The notes under the pieces were generated by a model. It saw only the letters and a list, made by a program, of their open reading frames with translations, did no database searches and was not told the DNA's origin. DNA of 64,000 nucleotides. Source: Struthio camelus. Taxonomy: Eukaryota > Chordata > Aves > Struthioniformes > Struthionidae. Positions 60,401-64,000 of this stretch are shown piece by piece. Each line of letters begins with the position of its first letter. Positions within the stretch are counted from its first letter, which is position 1. Made by a program: the position numbers and the translations under genes. Location: positions 89,715,463-89,779,462 of the forward strand of contig NC_090982.1 of assembly GCF_040807025.1 (NCBI RefSeq), read 5' to 3'.

Positions 60401-63400
60401 GGATGGAAAAACGGCTGTAAGCACGCTTGCCAGAAACCGAGGAGGCCGAGGACGAGGCCCGGCTGGGGCCCTTGCCTTGGGCCCTGACTGCGGGCACCCG
60501 GCGCGCCCTGCCACCCGAGGCCTGCTCGCCCCAGGCGCGACTGCCACCGCCACCACCCCTCGGCGCTGCTGCGCCCCGGTGCTGCACCGCCGCCGAGACA
60601 CGGGGTGCTCGTGAGGTCCCCGCCACCGTCTCCTCCTGCAGGACACAGGTGCCCGGGGGGAGGGTACGAAAGGGTCGGGGCGGCCCGACCGGAGGGTGCG
60701 GGGAGCGGCGGCGGCCGCTGCCGGCCTAGGCCAGCGGGGTCGCGCATGCGCACTGGATCAGACCGGCTCGCGGCTGCGGCAAGCGGAGTGGCGCATGCGC
60801 ATTGGGGGGGCGACCCGCTTACTCCCTGCTGCCCTCAAGTGACTACGAACCGGTACTGCAGGCAGGGGATTAACGCATGCGCACTGCTCCAGATGTGCTC
60901 CATGCTGCCCTCGGGTGATGCCACCCCAATAGTGCAGCCAGCCGACGAACGCATGCGTCCTGGACGCATCGGTTCCTTGGTGCCCCTCGAGCGATGAAAG
61001 CCTGCCAGCCAACCAGCCGCCTCGCGCATGCGCGCCGCCCCGACACTGCTCCCTGCGGCCCTCAGCTACGAACAGCGTAGTACTGCAGGCAGCCGCAGCG
61101 CGCAGGCGCACTTGCTCGGCGTGGCTCGCTGGTGCCCTCGGCTGGCCAGAAATCGGTACTGCAGCCCGAAAAATCAGTACTGCAGCCGAAGCGGGGCGCA
61201 GGCGCAGTGGTTTCGGCGTGGCTCGTTGGTGCCCTCGGCTGGCCAGAAATCGGTACTGCAGGCGAAGCGGGGCGCATGCGCAGTGGTTTCGGCGTGGCTC
61301 GTTGGTGCCCTCGGCTGGCCAGAAATCGGTACTGCAGGCGAAGCGGGGCGCAGGCGCAGTGGTTTCGGCGTGGCTCGTTGGTGCCCTCGGCTGGCCAGAA
61401 ATCGGTACTGCAAGCGAAGCGGGGCGCATGCGCACTGGGTTTCGGCGTGGCTCGTGGGTGCCCTCGGCTGGCGAGAAATCGGTACTGCAGGCGAAGCGGG
61501 GCGCATGCGCACTGGGTTTCGGCGTGGCTCGTTGGTGCCCTCGGCTGGCCAGAAATCGGTACTGCAGGTGAAGCGGGGCGCAGGCGCAGTGGTTTCGGCG
61601 TGGCTCGTGGGTGCCCTCGGCTGGCCAGAAATCGGTACTGCAGGCGAAGCGGGGCGCAGGCGCAGTGGTTTCGGCGTGGCTCGTTGGTGCCCTCGGCTGG
61701 CCAGAAATCGGTACTGCAGGCGAAGCGGGGCGCAGGCGCAGTGGTTTCGGCGTGGCTCGTGGGTGCCCTCGGCTGGCCAGAAATCGGTACTGCAGGTGAA
61801 GCGGGGCGCAGGCGCAGTGGTTTCGGCGTGGCTCGTTGGTGCCCTCGGCTGGCCAGAAATCGGTACTGCAGGCGAAGCGGGGCGCATGCGCAGTGGTTTC
61901 GGCGTGGCTCGTTGGTGCCCTCGGCTGGCCAGAAATCGGTACTGCAGGCGAAGCGGGGCGCATGCGCAGTGGTTTCGGCGTGGCTCGTTGGTGCCCTCGG
62001 CTGGCGAAAAATCGGTACTGCAGGCGAAGCGGGGCGCATGCGCAGTGGTTTCGGCGTGGCTCGTGGGTGCCCTCGGCTGGCCAGAAATCGGTACTGCAGG
62101 CGAAGCGGGGCGCATGCGCACTGGGTTTCGGCGTGGCTCGTTGGTGCCCTCGGCTGGCCAGAAATCGGTACTGCAGGTGAAGCGGGGCGCAGGCGCAGTG
62201 GTTTCGGCGTGGCTCGTGGGTGCCCTCGGCTGGCCAGAAATCGGTACTGCAGGCGAAGCGGGGCGCAGGCGCAGTGGTTTCGGCGTGGCTCGTTGGTGCC
62301 CTCGGCTGGCCAGAAATCGGTACTGCAGGCGAAGCGGGGCGCAGGCGCAGTGGTTTCGGCGTGGCTCGTGGGTGCCCTCGGCTGGCCAGAAATCGGTACT
62401 GCAGGCGAAGCGGGGCGCAGGCGCAGTGGTTTCGGCGTGGCTCGTTGGTGCCCTCGGCTGGCGAGAAATCGGTACTGCAGGCGAAGCGGGGTGCATGCGC
62501 AGTGGTTTCGGCGTGGCTCGTTGGTGCCCTCGGCTGGCCAGAAATCGGTACTGCAGGCGAAGCGGGGCGCAGGCGCAGTGGTTTCGGCGTGGCTCGTTGG
62601 TGCCCTCGGCTGGCCAGAAATCGGTACTGCAGGCGAAGCGGGGCGCAGGCGCAGTGGTTTCGGCGTGACCCGTGGGTGCCCTCGGCTGGCCAGAAATCGG
62701 TACTGCAGGCGAAGCGGGGCGCATGCGCACTGGGTTTCGGCGTGGCTCGTTGGTGCCCTCGGCTGGCCAGAAATCGGTACTGCAGGCGAAGCGGGGCGCA
62801 GGCGCAGTGGTTTCGGCGTGGCTCGTTGGTGCCCTCGGCTGGCCAGAAATCGGTACTGCAGGCGAAGCGGGGCGCAGGCGCAGTGGTTTCGGCCTGACTC
62901 GTGGGTGCCCTCGGCTGGCCAGAAATCGGTACTGCAGGCGAAGCGGGGCGCAGGCGCAGTGGTTTCGGCGTGGCTCGTTGGTGCCCTCGGCTGGCCAGAA
63001 ATCGGTACTGCAGGCGAAGCGGGGCGCAGGCGCAGTGGTTTCGGCGTGACCCGTGGGTGCCCTCGGCTGGCCAGAAATCGGTACTGCAGGCGAAGCGGGG
63101 CGCAGGCGCAGTGGTTTCGGCGTGGCTCGTTGGTGCCCTCGGCTGGCCAGAAATCGGTACTGCAAGCGAAGCGGGGCGCATGCGCAGTGGTTTCGGCGTG
63201 GCTCGTTGGTGCCCTCGGCTGGCCAGAAATCGGTACTGCAGGCGAAGCGGGGCGCATGCGCAGTGGTTTCGGCGTGGCTCGTTGGTGCCCTCGGCTGGCC
63301 AGAAATCGGTACTGCAGGCGAAGCGGGGCGCATGCGCACTGGGTTTCGGCGTGGCTCGTTGGTGCCCTCGGCTGGCCAGAAATCGGTACTGCAGCCCGAA

Positions 63401-64000
63401 AAAACGGTCCTGCAGGCGAAGCGGGGCGCATGCGCACTGGGTTTCGGCGTGGCTCGTGGGTGCCCTCGGCTGGCCAGAAATCGGTACTGCAGGCGAAGCG
63501 GGGCGCATGCGCAGTGGTTTCGGCGTGGCTCGTTGGTGCCCTCGGCTGGCCAGAAATCGGTACTGCAGGCGAAGCGGGGCGCATGCGCAGTGGTTTCGGC
63601 GTGGCTCGTTGGTGCCCTCGGCTGGCCAGAAATCGGTACTGCAGGCGAAGCGGGGCGCAGGCGCAGTGGTTTCGGCGTGGCTCGTTGGTGCCCTCGGCTG
63701 GCCAGAAATCGGTACTGCAGGCGAAGCGGGGCGCAGGCGCAGTGGTTTCGGCGTGGCTCGTGGGTGCCCTCGGCTGGCCAGAAATCGGTACTGCAGGCGA
63801 AGCGGGGCGCAGGCGCAGTGGTTTCGGCGTGGCTCGTTGGTGCCCTCGGCTGGCGAGAAATCGGTACTGCAGGCGAAGCGGGGCGCATGCGCAGTGGTTT
63901 CGGCGTGGCTCGTTGGTGCCCTCGGCTGGCCAGAAATCGGTACTGCAGGCGAAGCGGGGCGCAGGCGCAGTGGTTTCGGCGTGGCTCGTTGGTGCCCTCG
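57413..64000. repeat. Macrosatellite unit 4, cut by the window end
   Basis: The first 6,588 bp of a further direct copy, collinear with unit 1 at +57412 up to the minisatellite. The window ends inside the minisatellite, so the array continues beyond it. Marker variants in the first 5 kb sit at the same distances from the unit start as in unit 2, whereas unit 3 is 77 bp shorter over that interval. Confidence 0.96.
60743..64000. repeat. NRF1-site minisatellite, unit 4 (at least 36 copies, cut)
   Basis: The degenerate left edge (60743-61186) is followed by uniform copies to the window end. The GGCGAGAAAT marker at 62463 is 5,050 bp from the unit start, exactly as in unit 2. The single 21 bp insert variant with CGGTCC follows near 63395. 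The true copy number cannot be read because the window ends inside the array. Confidence 0.95.

Noticed and set aside
1-64000. rRNA, tRNA or histone tandem cluster
   Set aside because: A 15-25 kb tandem unit made me consider ribosomal DNA or another gene cluster, but I saw no recognisable rRNA or tRNA sequence and no histone protein.

Overview
This 64 kb window is almost entirely a direct tandem array of one long unit, a macrosatellite. The unit starts at 1, 14801, 40385 and 57413, so three units are complete (14,800, 25,584 and 17,028 bp) and the fourth is cut by the window end. Outside one internal block the units are nearly identical. By eye I found seven substitutions and no length changes, and even a T16 run and a G12 run have the same length in all three complete units.

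The length differences come from one nested minisatellite. About 3.3 kb into each unit lies a 76/77 bp, GC-rich, CpG-dense repeat. It has about 7 uniform copies in unit 1, roughly 140 in unit 2, about 35 in unit 3 and at least 36 in unit 4. Every copy carries GCGCATGCGC or GCGCAGGCGC, both matching the consensus of the vertebrate transcription factor NRF1. The array ends directly against a CpG-rich segment with two more NRF1 sites, a well-placed ATG and splice-donor-like sequences, which looks like a promoter with a first exon. About 8.3 kb further on, each complete unit has a second array: seven 57-65 bp copies of a ZNF143-type (SBS) motif, most of them interleaved with ETS-type CTTCCGG and YY1-like CCATTTT elements.

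Region by region (unit 1 coordinates): 1-56 end of a pyrimidine tract; 57-3330 non-coding with a poly(A) signal at 1423; 3331-4438 NRF1 minisatellite; 4405-4900 CpG-rich promoter and candidate first exon; 4901-7238 AT-rich with no gene seen; 7239-7751 fossil retroviral pol fragment; 8318-9608 first copy of an old internal duplication ending in a pyrimidine tract; 10324-10723 two weak candidate exons; 11847 poly(A) signal; 12751-13139 ZNF143-type array; 13334-14856 second copy of the internal duplication, interrupted by a candidate 84 bp exon at 13930-14013. Positions before the minisatellite shift by +14800, +40384 and +57412 in units 2, 3 and 4; positions after it shift by +25584 and +42612 in units 2 and 3.

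The organism is a vertebrate, judging by CpG-island promoters, NRF1, ZNF143 and YY1-type motifs, the retroviral fossil and GT-AG-like exon borders. A bird or other sauropsid is my guess, at low confidence. I recognise no known host protein-coding gene. The very long open frames over the minisatellite (up to 3,659 codons) are a by-product of a repeat that lacks stop codons, not evidence of a protein. The main interest is a homogenised macrosatellite in which each unit carries a hypervariable cluster of NRF1 sites plus a second promoter-type motif array.
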